A stretch of 64,000 bases of DNA from Roseobacter cerasinus (GCF_009811755.1 NZ_BLIV01000002.1:489001-553000); one strand, 5' to 3'; shown: positions 17,505-25,704, numbered from the stretch's first letter. Notes: generated from the letters alone by a model not told the origin. Program-made: numbers and translations.

Positions 17505-18104
17505 TTGCGTCAGGAAAAGAGGTCTCTGCGTCAGGAGCAGATCGAAACCGCCGCCTATGAAATCCTGGAGACCAGGGGATATGGCGGCACGTCGATGCAA
17601 AGCATTGCGAAGACGGCGCGTGCCTCGAATGAAACACTCTACAGATGGTATGGCGATAAGCAGGGGCTGTTTCTGGCCCTTGTCGCGCGCAACGCTGCTG
17701 ATGTGAAAGACAGTCTCGAAACGGAGTTGCAGACCGATCACGACGGGCTCTCCATTCTCCATGTGATCGGCCCCAAACTTCTTAGACTGCTGACGGGGGA
17801 TCGCGCCGTCGCGCTGAACAGAGCCGCAGCCGCGGACAGCACCGGAGAGCTTGGCGGTGCATTGTCGAAAGCGGGCCGCGAGAGTGTTGTCCCGCTGTTG
17901 GAGCAGGTGCTTTTGCGGGCCAGAGAGGCTGGCCAGCTTGGTTTTGATGATACCAGCGAGGCGGTTGCGCTCTACCTCGATCTGTTGATTGGGGATCAGC
18001 AGATCAGGCGCGTCATCGGGCGCCTGCCTGCCCCATCGGTGACGGTTTGTGAGGATCGGTCAAAGCGCGCGGTGCGCCACCTGCGCGTGCTTCTTCAGAG
18101 CTGA
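17505..18104 (+). CDS. TetR/AcrR family transcriptional regulator
   Basis: 199 residues. The N-terminal HTH is clear: QEQIETAAYEILETRGYGGTSMQSIAKTARASNETLYRWYGDKQGLF (about 8-55), with the family-typical T-LY-(W/H)-(Y/F)-x-DK segment; the C-terminal ligand domain is generic. It starts at TTG 17505 with AGGAGAG upstream. It should repress the divergent membrane protein and itself through the twin CGTAA-N6-TTACG sites. Ligand unknown. Confidence 0.9.
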   Translation: MRQEKRSLRQEQIETAAYEILETRGYGGTSMQSIAKTARASNETLYRWYGDKQGLFLALVARNAADVKDSLETELQTDHDGLSILHVIGPKLLRLLTGDRAVALNRAAAADSTGELGGALSKAGRESVVPLLEQVLLRAREAGQLGFDDTSEAVALYLDLLIGDQQIRRVIGRLPAPSVTVCEDRSKRAVRHLRVLLQS

Positions 18105-18111
18105 CGTGATC

Positions 18112-18162
18112 TTTCAGTGAGGCCGCGCACGCCTCGCCGGGGAGGGCGTGGACCCTGAAAGC
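18112..18162. terminator. Convergent hairpin between TetR and phyR
   Basis: Outer arms CTTTCAG / CTGAAAG with an inner CACGCC / GGCGTG stem, lying between the stop codons of the converging tetR-like (18104) and phyR (18181) genes. Probable bidirectional terminator. Confidence 0.5.
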
Positions 18163-18180
18163 AGTGGGCGCCTACTCGGG

Positions 18181-18990
18181 TCAGGCTTTCAGTGTCTCAG
18201 TCGATGAGAAGAACATCGCCTGGCTGACCGCCGAGATGACCTGGTCTTCGGTGTAGGGCTTTGAGATCAGGAAGGCCGGTTCGTGCTTTTCACCTGTCAG
18301 CAGACGTTCCGGGAAGGCGGTGATGAAGATCACCGGACGCTCGCCCAGATTGGCCATCAGGTCGTTCACCGCGTCGATGCCCGATGAATTGTCAGCCAGT
18401 TGAATGTCCGCGAGGATGAGATCCGGCACATCAGCGGCACCAAGCTTGACCGCCTCGTCCCGGGTGCGCGCAACACCCGTAACCCGGTGCCCCATGTCCG
18501 AGACGATGCTCTCGATGTCCATGGCAATGATTGCCTCATCCTCGATGATCATGACCGAGCCGGACACCGCATCCGCCATCTCGCGCCGCGCGATCTGAAC
18601 CAGCGCTTCGGCTTCGGACTGGTCAATGCCGATGATCGTGGCGATATCGGAAAAGCCAAAGCCTTCGACACTGTGCAGCAGCAGTGCCTCGCGGCTGTTG
18701 GCCGTCAGCTGAGCGAGATGCCTCTGGGCACGGGCGCGCAGACCGGTCTCGTCATCGTCAACAGGCGCACCGGCGCTTGACCAGATACCGTAGAGCACGC
18801 GGAACACGCCAGTTTTCACCGAAGTACCGTCGAGCACCGAACGATCCACCAGTATGGCCTCCAGCGCGGCGGCGGCAAACCGGTCACCGCTGCTTTGGCT
18901 GCCTGTCATCGCGCGCGCGAACCGGCGCAGATAGGGCAGGATGTTGCCAAGTTCATCGCTGATGTCCGGGGAGACTGGGGCATCCGACAT
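18181..18990 (-). CDS. phyR: General stress response anti-anti-sigma factor PhyR
   Basis: 269 residues. Residues about 1-140 are a sigma-factor-like domain that mimics EcfG (region 2-like 15-70 and region 4-like 92-138, SREALLLHSVEGFGFSDIA). Residues about 145-265 are a receiver domain with the acidic pair Glu150/Asp151, phosphoacceptor Asp195 (LADIQLAD) and Lys of ISKPY. When phosphorylated it binds NepR and frees EcfG. The ATG at 18990 follows AGGGAAA; upstream frame is just open reading. It is divergent from nepR-ecfG with a shared palindromic promoter. Confidence 0.96.
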   Translation of the reverse strand: MSDAPVSPDISDELGNILPYLRRFARAMTGSQSSGDRFAAAALEAILVDRSVLDGTSVKTGVFRVLYGIWSSAGAPVDDDETGLRARAQRHLAQLTANSREALLLHSVEGFGFSDIATIIGIDQSEAEALVQIARREMADAVSGSVMIIEDEAIIAMDIESIVSDMGHRVTGVARTRDEAVKLGAADVPDLILADIQLADNSSGIDAVNDLMANLGERPVIFITAFPERLLTGEKHEPAFLISKPYTEDQVISAVSQAMFFSSTETLKA

Positions 18991-19019
18991 ATGAAATTTC
19001 CCTTTTTTCACTTTTTCTT

Positions 19020-19051
19020 GGAACCAAACGCGTATTTGTGTGTTTGGTTCC
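19020..19051. promoter_or_regulatory. Overlapping divergent EcfG promoters (32-bp palindrome)
   Basis: The element runs from GGAACCAAAC to GTTTGGTTCC, ten-base perfect arms. Plus strand: GGAAC 19020-19024, 16-base spacer, TGTT 19041-19044, toward nepR-ecfG. Minus strand: GGAAC 19051-19047, 16-base spacer, CGTT 19030-19027, toward phyR. Each -35 arm contains the complement of the other promoter's -10, so both promoters occupy the same 32 bases. Confidence 0.82.
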
Positions 19052-19096
19052 GACGCTCGTGCAAATATTTTAATGCTCTTGGGATTGGTGCGCAGT

Positions 19097-19255
19097 ATGA
19101 CGCAAGCAGATACAAACGGGAAACGCGAAAGCGTGATCGACGAAAATTTGAAGCGTGTCTTCGAGGAAACGCTCGATGAGGGCGTGCCTGACCGCTTCAA
19201 GGATCTGCTTGACGCCCTGAAACAGCAGGACCAGGGCAAAGGGGCAACAAAATGA
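19097..19255 (+). CDS. nepR: Anti-sigma factor NepR
   Basis: 52 residues with the conserved NepR core IDENLKRVFEETLDEGVPDRF followed by KDLLDALKQ, the two helices that clamp EcfG or PhyR. Start at ATG 19097 is preferred because known NepRs begin shortly before this core; an ATG eight codons earlier is possible. Its TGA overlaps the ATG of ecfG (ATGA), ensuring coupled synthesis of anti-sigma and sigma. Confidence 0.93.
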   Translation: MTQADTNGKRESVIDENLKRVFEETLDEGVPDRFKDLLDALKQQDQGKGATK

Positions 19256-19809
19256 GCGCACCCGATCCCCGCGATGCGCTTGTGGAACATCTGCCGGCGA
19301 TGCGCGCCTTTGCGATCAGCCTGACCAGAAATGCGGCCACGGCCGATGACATGGTGCAGGATACGCTGGTCAAGGCCTGGACCAATATCGACAAATTTCA
19401 GGCTGGCACCAACATGCGCGCCTGGCTTTTCACCATTCTGCGCAACACGTATTATTCCTCGCGGCGCAAGGCGAAACGCGAAGTGGCGGATGTTGACGGC
19501 ACCCATACCGAAGGGTTGGCAGAGAAGCCCGCGCATGATGGCCGGTTACAGATGACCGATTTTCGCGAAGCCTTTGCCCAGCTCAGCGATGAGCAGCGGG
19601 AGGCGTTGCTTCTTGTAGGCGCATCCGGTTTTTCCTATGAGGAAGCCGCCGACATGTGCGGCGTTGCCGTGGGCACGATCAAAAGCCGCACAAACCGGGG
19701 TCGCCAGCGTCTGGCCGAGCTGATGCATCTGAACGAGGACGAATCGCTTGAGCTGACGGATGATGCGACCATGTCCGTTCTGACCGCCGCAAAGGTGGCG
19801 TCCTTCTAA
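19252..19809 (+). CDS. ecfG: ECF sigma factor EcfG
   Basis: 185 residues. Region 2 (about 10-70: AFAISLTRNAATADDMVQDT, KFQAGTNMRAWLFTILRN) and region 4 (about 108-165: LSDEQREALLLVGASGFSYE, VAVGTIKSRTNRGRQRL) are both intact. ECF15/EcfG sigma factors direct RNA polymerase to GGAAC-N16/17-CGTT promoters in general stress. Overlaps nepR, and the kinase gene begins three bases after its stop. Six matching promoters are in the window, including its own. Confidence 0.95.
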   Translation: MSAPDPRDALVEHLPAMRAFAISLTRNAATADDMVQDTLVKAWTNIDKFQAGTNMRAWLFTILRNTYYSSRRKAKREVADVDGTHTEGLAEKPAHDGRLQMTDFREAFAQLSDEQREALLLVGASGFSYEEAADMCGVAVGTIKSRTNRGRQRLAELMHLNEDESLELTDDATMSVLTAAKVASF

Positions 19810-19811
19810 CC

Positions 19812-21536
19812 ATGACAGGCGGTTTCCTGGACGGCGACATCTTTCGGGGTCTTGCGTTCCGCATTCTGGTATTTCTGTCGCTTGCGCTGCTGCCCTTCGG
19901 TCTTATCGCCGTCGTGCAGACCCGCGAGATCGCCCGTCAGGCCGAGGCAAATGCGGAGCTGTCACTGCTGGGTCTGACGGAGCTTGCCTCGGGCGCGGAG
20001 CGCAGCTTCATCCAGGAAGCCTTTGGCGCGGGCGAGGCCCTCAGCTCCATCGTGCGGCTCTTTGGTCAGCAGCAGGAGGCTTGTGTCTCTTTCCTGCGTA
20101 CATATCGGGACAGCTCCGAGATCTATTCGGTGGTGGGCTTCATTCCGACCGACGGCATCATGACCTGCTCCTCCGAGGGTGGGTCCTATGACTTCAGCGC
20201 CTATACGGATTTTGAAGCGGTTCTGGCCACGCAGGAGCGCGCCGTGATCCTGAGCCGCACCGGCCCGATCAGCCGTGACCCGGTTCTGGCGATGCTGCAG
20301 CCTGTGACGGTGCGGGGCGAATTTGTCGGGTTCATGCTGCTCTCGGTGCCGGTCACCTCCATTGGTGACCGCCCGGACCCACCGAGCGACATGATTCCAA
20401 GCGATCTCGTCACCTTCAACGCGCTTGGCGATGTGCTGACCTCGGACCGTCCTCGGCTGATTACCCAGGCTGATCTGCCGTTGAACCGCAGCCTGAAAAC
20501 ACTGATCGGCGAGCGCACGGCGGTGTTTCAAGAGGTGAACACGAAGGGGGAAGAGCGGGTCTATGCGCTGGTCCCCATTGTGCCGGATGTGGTCTATTCG
20601 ATGAGCATATGGCGGCGGGAAGACGTGCTGGCCAGTGCCGGATCCACCGGCAATCTGAGCATCTTCCTGCCGATCCTGATGTGGCTTGCGAGCCTCGTGG
20701 TGGCGTTTTGGGCGATCAATCGTCTGGCGATCCGCTACATCCGCAAGCTGGGTCGGCAGATGCGTCTTTTTGCCTACAACCGGTCGATGCCCCGCACAGC
20801 CATGGGCCCTGAAGTCACGCGCGAGTTTGTAGAGATCCAGACCGCTTTCATGAGCATGGCAGACTCGATCATCCGTGACGAGGCGTCACTGGAGGACTCC
20901 CTGCGGGAAAAGAATATCCTGCTGAAAGAGGTGCATCACCGTGTGAAGAACAATCTGCAACTCATTTCCTCGATCATGAACATGCAGATACGGCGCGCTC
21001 CGACGGAAGAATCTCAGCGGGTTCTGCGACGCCTGCAAGAGCGTATCCTGAGCCTCGCAACGGTGCACAAGAACCTCTATCAGAACGACGGTTTGGAGCG
21101 GGTAAACGCAGGTGAGCTGGTCGAGGAGATCGTTGGTCAGCTACTGGTTGTGGGCCTGCCTCCGGGATCATCGGTGAAGGTAACGCAGAGCTATGATCCT
21201 GTTCAGCTCGACACCGACGATGCAGCGCCGCTGACGCTTTTGGTGTCAGAGGCGGTGACCAATGCGATGAAATATATTGGCGATGCGACTGCGACCAACC
21301 CCGCGACACTGGATATTTTGCTCAAGCAACGGGATGCGGAAACCGCCGTCTTCACGATCAGCAACACAGTGGGTGACGCGCCAGCCGCAGAGGGCACCGG
21401 GCTGGGCACACAGCTGATCAACGCATTCTCGACACAGCTGAATGCTGAGGTTGTGACAGAGGAAAAAGGCGGCATGCATCAGCTCACGCTCACCTTCCCG
21501 GTGCCGCATCGGGTGAAGCTGGTGCAAGACTATTAA
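19812..21536 (+). CDS. Sensor histidine kinase of the general stress response (HisKA_2/HWE type)
   Basis: 574 residues. Membrane segment 1 about 15-35, a periplasmic sensor domain to about 280, membrane segment 2 about 282-303, a HAMP-like linker, then the H-box KEVHHRVKNNLQLISS (His375/His376) and an ATPase domain with LLVSEAVTNAMKYIG (N box) and GTGLGTQLINAF (G box). HisKA_2/HWE kinases of this arrangement, next to phyR-nepR-ecfG, phosphorylate PhyR. The input signal is unknown. ATG at 19812, immediately after ecfG. Confidence 0.93.
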   Translation: MTGGFLDGDIFRGLAFRILVFLSLALLPFGLIAVVQTREIARQAEANAELSLLGLTELASGAERSFIQEAFGAGEALSSIVRLFGQQQEACVSFLRTYRDSSEIYSVVGFIPTDGIMTCSSEGGSYDFSAYTDFEAVLATQERAVILSRTGPISRDPVLAMLQPVTVRGEFVGFMLLSVPVTSIGDRPDPPSDMIPSDLVTFNALGDVLTSDRPRLITQADLPLNRSLKTLIGERTAVFQEVNTKGEERVYALVPIVPDVVYSMSIWRREDVLASAGSTGNLSIFLPILMWLASLVVAFWAINRLAIRYIRKLGRQMRLFAYNRSMPRTAMGPEVTREFVEIQTAFMSMADSIIRDEASLEDSLREKNILLKEVHHRVKNNLQLISSIMNMQIRRAPTEESQRVLRRLQERILSLATVHKNLYQNDGLERVNAGELVEEIVGQLLVVGLPPGSSVKVTQSYDPVQLDTDDAAPLTLLVSEAVTNAMKYIGDATATNPATLDILLKQRDAETAVFTISNTVGDAPAAEGTGLGTQLINAFSTQLNAEVVTEEKGGMHQLTLTFPVPHRVKLVQDY

Positions 21537-21555
21537 ACTTTTCCAGACAGACTGT

Positions 21556-21581
21556 GGAACAAAGCTTGATCAAATCGCGTT
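21556..21581 (+). promoter_or_regulatory. EcfG-type promoter for a 36-aa membrane peptide
   Basis: GGAAC at 21556-21560, 17-base spacer, CGTT at 21578-21581: exact consensus. The start codon of the small ORF is 33 bases downstream. Confidence 0.78.
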
Positions 21582-21613
21582 TTTGACACGAACACAGAAG
21601 AAAGGACCCCGAC

Positions 21614-21724
21614 ATGTCGCCCGACTTGTTCATTTTCGGGCTCTCCATTCTGACCGTGGTTGCGCTGATTGTCCTAGTTTTGACAAGTGAGGGCAAAGGC
21701 AAAGGTGGCGATGACAAGGACTAA
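21614..21724 (+). CDS. 36-aa membrane peptide in the stress locus
   Basis: Begins MSPDLFIFGLSILTVVALIV and ends in a charged Lys/Gly/Asp tail (EGKGKGGDDKD). One membrane helix of about 20 residues with an outside-short, inside-charged layout. AAAGGA precedes the ATG by about eight bases, and a perfect EcfG promoter lies just before it, followed downstream by a terminator, so it forms a complete tiny transcription unit. I do not recognise a family. Single-helix peptides of this kind often modulate larger membrane proteins, but that is inference. Confidence 0.68.
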   Translation: MSPDLFIFGLSILTVVALIVLVLTSEGKGKGGDDKD

Positions 21725-21834
21725 AGACGCCTTCATCGTCTGACCATTGTTGGTCACTTGGGCATATGCGCACTGTCGCATCTGACCCCAAAAGGACTGT
21801 CCGAGGCGGGCAGATGGAAGCCGAAGAAACAACC

Positions 21835-21867
21835 AAAGCCCCGACCGCGACAAACGGTCGGGGCTTT
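21835..21867. terminator. Bidirectional terminator
   Basis: Perfect 13-base arms AAAGCCCCGACCG / CGGTCGGGGCTTT around a 7-base loop. A and T runs flank the stem, so it can act on both strands: after the 36-aa peptide and after the XRE-cupin gene that ends at 21874. Confidence 0.88.
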
Positions 21868-21873
21868 CATGTG

Positions 21874-22458
21874 TCAGAAACTCGGTGGCGTGCACGCGCT
21901 GATAATTTCGCAGTCCTGCGCCCCGACATTGCGAAAGCGGTGCGGCAGGCGGCTGTTGAACAGGTAGCCGTCGCCCGGCCCCAGCACGCGCACCTCTTCA
22001 TCCACGGTGATCTCTATTTCGCCCCGGATGACCACACCCGCCTCTTCCGCCTCGTGGCTCAGCAGGCCCGGCCCGGTGTCCGCGCCGGGTGCGTAGCGTT
22101 CATGCAGCAGCTGCAGCGCATGGTCTTGAGCGTTCCCCAACTGCCGCAGCGACAGCAGTTGAGCCTGTGAGCTGCCGGCATCAGGCGGGGCGATTTCCGT
22201 GAATTCCTCGGCAGTGTAGAAATACCGGCTTTGCGCCTCGTCTTCGAGGGTGGCGAAGAATTCCGCCATGGAAACCTGGATGGCATCAAGCAGACTTTTG
22301 AGCGAGGCGACCGAAGGGCTGGTCTTGTTCTGCTCGATCAGCGAGATGGTGCCATTTGTCAGGCCAGCGCGGGTGGCCAGCTCGCGCTGGGACAGCCCGC
22401 GTTTCTTGCGGATCGCGCGCAGCCTGTGTCCGATATCCACCTGTCCTGCCCTCGTCAT
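21874..22458 (-). CDS. XRE-cupin transcriptional regulator (PuuR-like)
   Basis: 194 residues. HTH_XRE at about 8-62 (IGHRLRAIRKKRGLSQRELA, LTNGTISLIEQNK) and a C-terminal cupin at about 115-190 (HEAEEAGVVIRGEIEI, LGPGDGYLFNSRLPHRF). This architecture is that of PuuR, repressor of putrescine use, and related amino acid regulators. The divergent gene is a GABA-type aminotransferase, which supports a polyamine or GABA link. Start at ATG 22458; upstream frame lacks a ribosome site. It probably binds the TTAAAC boxes in the 170-base divergent region. Confidence 0.88.
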   Translation of the reverse strand: MTRAGQVDIGHRLRAIRKKRGLSQRELATRAGLTNGTISLIEQNKTSPSVASLKSLLDAIQVSMAEFFATLEDEAQSRYFYTAEEFTEIAPPDAGSSQAQLLSLRQLGNAQDHALQLLHERYAPGADTGPGLLSHEAEEAGVVIRGEIEITVDEEVRVLGPGDGYLFNSRLPHRFRNVGAQDCEIISACTPPSF

Positions 22459-22470
22459 TGGTTTTGCTTG

Positions 22471-22592
22471 GTTTTTTAAACAGCAACGACTGCGGTGGCT
22501 CAATCCTTTTCTCTGCAGGTGGTCAGCGCCATCGCGCCGCGCGGAAAATCGCGATTGACAAGGAAATTAAACGGCGTATCGATATTTTAAAC
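22471..22592. promoter_or_regulatory. Divergent promoter region with TTAAAC boxes
   Basis: A plus-strand -35 TTGACA (22555-22560) is followed by an A/T-rich -10 region around 22577-22586. Boxes: GTTTTTTAAAC at 22471-22481 (GTTT-N3-AAAC inverted repeat), AAATTAAAC at 22564-22572 inside the promoter spacer, and ATTTTAAAC at 22584-22592. The placement over the promoter and next to the XRE-cupin start suggests operator sites for that regulator. Confidence 0.45.
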
Positions 22593-22628
22593 ACATCAGA
22601 TGTCCCCTTGCCCTGAAGGAGCAGAGAA

Positions 22629-24035
22629 ATGGCCACCACCGTCAAGTCGCCTCCCGCAAAGCCCGGCACACGCAAGCCGCGCAAGAGCCGCGCCAAGGCG
22701 GCACCCAAGATCGAAGTTGTTGCCTCCACGCCCGCGGAGCAGAGCAATGCCGCCCTGCTGGCCCGGCGCGAGGCTGCCGTGCCGCGCGGGGTTGCCTCCG
22801 CCGCACCTGTCTTTGCCGACCGGGCCGAAAACGCCGAGCTGTGGGATGTGGAAGGCAACCGCTACATCGACTTTGCGGGGGGCATCGCGGTGCTGAACAC
22901 CGGCCACCGGCATCCGGATGTGGTTGCGGCTGCGAAGGCGCAGGAGGACCGCTTTACCCATACGTCGTTTCAGGTGGTCCCTTATGAGCCCTATGTGGCC
23001 CTGGCCGAAAAGCTGAACACATTGACGCCGGGAGATTTTGCCAAGAAATCGCTGCTCGTCACCACTGGCGCGGAAGCTGTGGAGAACGCGATCAAGATCG
23101 CGCGCGCGGCGACCGGACGACCTGGAGTGATCGCCTTCACCGGTGGTTATCACGGGCGCACGCTGCTGACGCTGGGCATGACCGGCAAGATCAGCCCCTA
23201 CAAAAAAGACGTCGGCCCCTTCCCGTCCGATATCTTCCGCGCGCCCTTCCCGAGCGTGCGCGACGGCATCACCGTGCAGGACGCGCTGACGGGGTTGCAG
23301 AACCTGTTCCTGACCGATGCGCAGCCGGACCGTGTTGCGGCGATTATCATTGAGCCTGTGCTGGGCGAGGGCGGTTATGTGCCCGTGCCCTTCGAGATGA
23401 TGCAGGCGTTGCGTGCGATTTGCGACGAGCATGGCATTCTGCTGATCGCTGATGAAATCCAGGCGGGCTTTGCCCGCACCGGCACCTGGTTTGCCGTGGA
23501 GCATTCCGGCGTGGTGCCCGACATGATCACCGTGGCGAAATCCATGGCGGGGGGCTACCCGATCGCGGGTGTGATTGGGCGTGCGGATGTGATGGACGCG
23601 ATGGAGCCGGGCGGTCTGGGCGGCACCTATGGCGGCAACCCGGTGGCTTGTGCGGCGGCGCTCGCCGCAATTGACGCAATTGAGCAGGAGGGGCTGCTGG
23701 CCCGCTCCACCGCTCTGGGCGAGACCTTCCGGGCCCGCTTTGCCGAGATCGGTGCGCGGGTGGCCCCTTATCGGATGTGGGACATCCGTGGCCTCGGTGC
23801 CATGCTGGCAGTGGAGTTCGTGAGCGACTTCGAGACGGCCAAGCCCGATGCCGCATTGGTGAAATCCATCTGCGCGCATGCGCTGAAGCGCGGGCTGATC
23901 CTGCTGGGCTGCGGCATGCACGGCAACGCGCTGCGCATCATGGTGCCGCTGACCGCCTCGGATGAGATCATCGAGGAAGGGTTGGCGATCTTCGAGGCCG
24001 CTCTTGCCGATGCGGTCGCAGACCACGCGGCCTGA
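22629..24035 (+). CDS. Class III aminotransferase, 4-aminobutyrate type
   Basis: 468-residue PLP aminotransferase. Visible: TTGAEAVENAIKIAR and GGYHGRTLLTLGMTG (phosphate and ring contacts), IIIEPVLGEGGYVPVP, LIADEIQAGFARTG (Asp to the pyridine nitrogen), VAKSMAGGYP (Schiff-base Lys). Most like GabT/PuuE, converting GABA plus 2-oxoglutarate to succinic semialdehyde and glutamate. It has an extra basic N-terminal tail of about 40 residues (KPGTRKPRKSRAKAAPK). The tail is likely translated, since AAGGAG sits seven bases before this ATG. Divergent from the XRE-cupin regulator. Confidence 0.9.
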   Translation: MATTVKSPPAKPGTRKPRKSRAKAAPKIEVVASTPAEQSNAALLARREAAVPRGVASAAPVFADRAENAELWDVEGNRYIDFAGGIAVLNTGHRHPDVVAAAKAQEDRFTHTSFQVVPYEPYVALAEKLNTLTPGDFAKKSLLVTTGAEAVENAIKIARAATGRPGVIAFTGGYHGRTLLTLGMTGKISPYKKDVGPFPSDIFRAPFPSVRDGITVQDALTGLQNLFLTDAQPDRVAAIIIEPVLGEGGYVPVPFEMMQALRAICDEHGILLIADEIQAGFARTGTWFAVEHSGVVPDMITVAKSMAGGYPIAGVIGRADVMDAMEPGGLGGTYGGNPVACAAALAAIDAIEQEGLLARSTALGETFRARFAEIGARVAPYRMWDIRGLGAMLAVEFVSDFETAKPDAALVKSICAHALKRGLILLGCGMHGNALRIMVPLTASDEIIEEGLAIFEAALADAVADHAA

Positions 24036-24052
24036 TCCTGCGCCAGGATTTC

Positions 24053-24080
24053 AAAGGGCGCCCGTCGTGGCGCCCTTTTT
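24053..24080 (+). terminator. Terminator after the aminotransferase gene
   Basis: AAAGGGCGCC, 6-base loop, GGCGCCCTTT followed by more T: classic intrinsic terminator, 18 bases after the stop; the A-run on the other side lets it also serve the converging gene ending at 24085. Confidence 0.9.
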
Positions 24081-24084
24081 CATG

Positions 24085-25704
24085 TCAGCCGGGCGGCGGG
24101 GCGAAGCTGGCTGCATCCGCCCGCGCCCAGCGTTTGCGATAGTCGGCCCCCACATCCGCCTGATTGTCGAAAAGGAAGCCCATGGGAAGGTAGGGGTAGG
24201 CGTCGCTGCCCTCGGCCATCTCCTTATCCCCAAGCCGCACCATCAGGTGTTGGGGCATGAAATCGCCAGGGTGCTTGAGCCCCGCCGCCCCGGTCATTTC
24301 ACCCAAAGCCTTCAGCGTATTCCCGTGAAAGCGCGCCACCCGTTCGGATTTGGAGCCCACGTCCAGCGCACGTTGGCGCACGGGGTCCTGCGTGGCGACG
24401 CCAACGGGGCAGTGGTTGGTGTGGCAGGCCTGCGCCTGAATGCAGCCGATGGCAAACATGAACCCGCGGGCGGAGTTGCACCAGTCGGCCCCCAAAGCCA
24501 GCGCACGGGCGATGTCAAAGGCCGAGATGATCTTGCCCGCCGCCCCGACGCGCACCTGATTGCGCAGCCCCGCGCCGCGAAGCGTGTTGTGCACGAAGGT
24601 CAGCCCTTCGGTCAGCGGCATGCCGATGTGGTTTGAGAACTCGACCGGTGCCGCACCGGTGCCGCCTTCGGTCCCGTCGACGACGATGAAGTCAGGGGTG
24701 ATCCCGGTTTCCAGCATGGCCTTGACCATGCACATGAACTCGCGCCGGTGGCCAATGCAGAGTTTGAAACCCACGGGCTTACCGCCCGACAGGTCTCGCA
24801 ACCGGCCGATGAACTGCATCATTTCGAGCGGCGTTGAGAACGCCGAATGCGCGGCGGGTGACACACAATCGACCCCCATGGGAATGCCGCGCGCCTCGGC
24901 GATCTCGGCGCTGATCTTGGAGGCGGGTAGCATACCGCCGTGGCCGGGCTTGGCGCCTTGCGAGAGTTTCAGCTCGATCATCTTGATCTGTGGTAGGCTG
25001 GCGGTGTCGCGGAATTTCTCCGGGTCAAAGCTGCCGTCTTCCGCGCGGCAGCCGAAATAGCCAGAGGCAACCTGGTAGATCAGATCGCCACCCCCCGCTT
25101 TGTGATAGCGGCTGACCGAACCTTCACCGGTGTCGTGGGCAAAGCGCCCGAGCTTGGCGCCGGTGTTCAGCGCCTGGATCGCATTGGCGGAGAGCGAGCC
25201 AAAGCTCATGGCCGAGATGTTGTAGAGTGAGGCGTCATAGGGCCGTGTGCAGGCGTCGCCGCCGATGCGCACGCGAAAGTCACAGTCTTCGATCTCGACC
25301 GGGACGACGGAATGGGTGACCCAGGAATAGCCCGCGTCATAGACCCGTTCGCGCGTGCCGAAGGGTCGCTTGTCTTCCTGCCCTTTGGCGCGCTGGTAGA
25401 CGAGGCTGCGCGTGTCGCGGGAGAAAGGTTCCTCATCCTGATCGGATTCGATCAGATACTGGCGGATTTCGGGCCGTATGCCTTCGAAGAGAAACCGCAT
25501 GTGGCCCAGCACCGGGTAGTTGCGCAGGATCGAGTGATGCGGTTGGCGCACATCATGCAGCCCCAGCAGGGACAACAGGAAGAATCCTGCGGCGGGGATC
25601 AGAAACCAGCTGGTCCAGATCAGCGCGGCGATCAGGCAAAGCAGGGTGGCTACCACAACCCCGGCAAAGGTGGTGTAGCGCATCATCGAGGAAAGGTCGG
25701 GCAT
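24085..25704 (-). CDS. Membrane-bound FMN-binding glutamate synthase domain protein
   Basis: 539 residues. Two membrane segments at about 8-45, then a GltS/FMN-binding TIM-barrel domain: ISAMSFGSLSANAIQALN, GTGEGSVSRYH-like GEGSVS, QGAKPGHGGMLP, VDGTEGGTGAAP, AFDIARALALGADWCNSARG, CIQAQACHTNHCPVGVATQD (Cys cluster). It lacks the glutamine amidotransferase domain of full glutamate synthase, so its donor is unclear; FMN-dependent oxidoreductase. Start at ATG 25704 with AGGACC upstream. It converges with the aminotransferase gene. Confidence 0.9.
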   Translation of the reverse strand: MPDLSSMMRYTTFAGVVVATLLCLIAALIWTSWFLIPAAGFFLLSLLGLHDVRQPHHSILRNYPVLGHMRFLFEGIRPEIRQYLIESDQDEEPFSRDTRSLVYQRAKGQEDKRPFGTRERVYDAGYSWVTHSVVPVEIEDCDFRVRIGGDACTRPYDASLYNISAMSFGSLSANAIQALNTGAKLGRFAHDTGEGSVSRYHKAGGGDLIYQVASGYFGCRAEDGSFDPEKFRDTASLPQIKMIELKLSQGAKPGHGGMLPASKISAEIAEARGIPMGVDCVSPAAHSAFSTPLEMMQFIGRLRDLSGGKPVGFKLCIGHRREFMCMVKAMLETGITPDFIVVDGTEGGTGAAPVEFSNHIGMPLTEGLTFVHNTLRGAGLRNQVRVGAAGKIISAFDIARALALGADWCNSARGFMFAIGCIQAQACHTNHCPVGVATQDPVRQRALDVGSKSERVARFHGNTLKALGEMTGAAGLKHPGDFMPQHLMVRLGDKEMAEGSDAYPYLPMGFLFDNQADVGADYRKRWARADAASFAPPPG

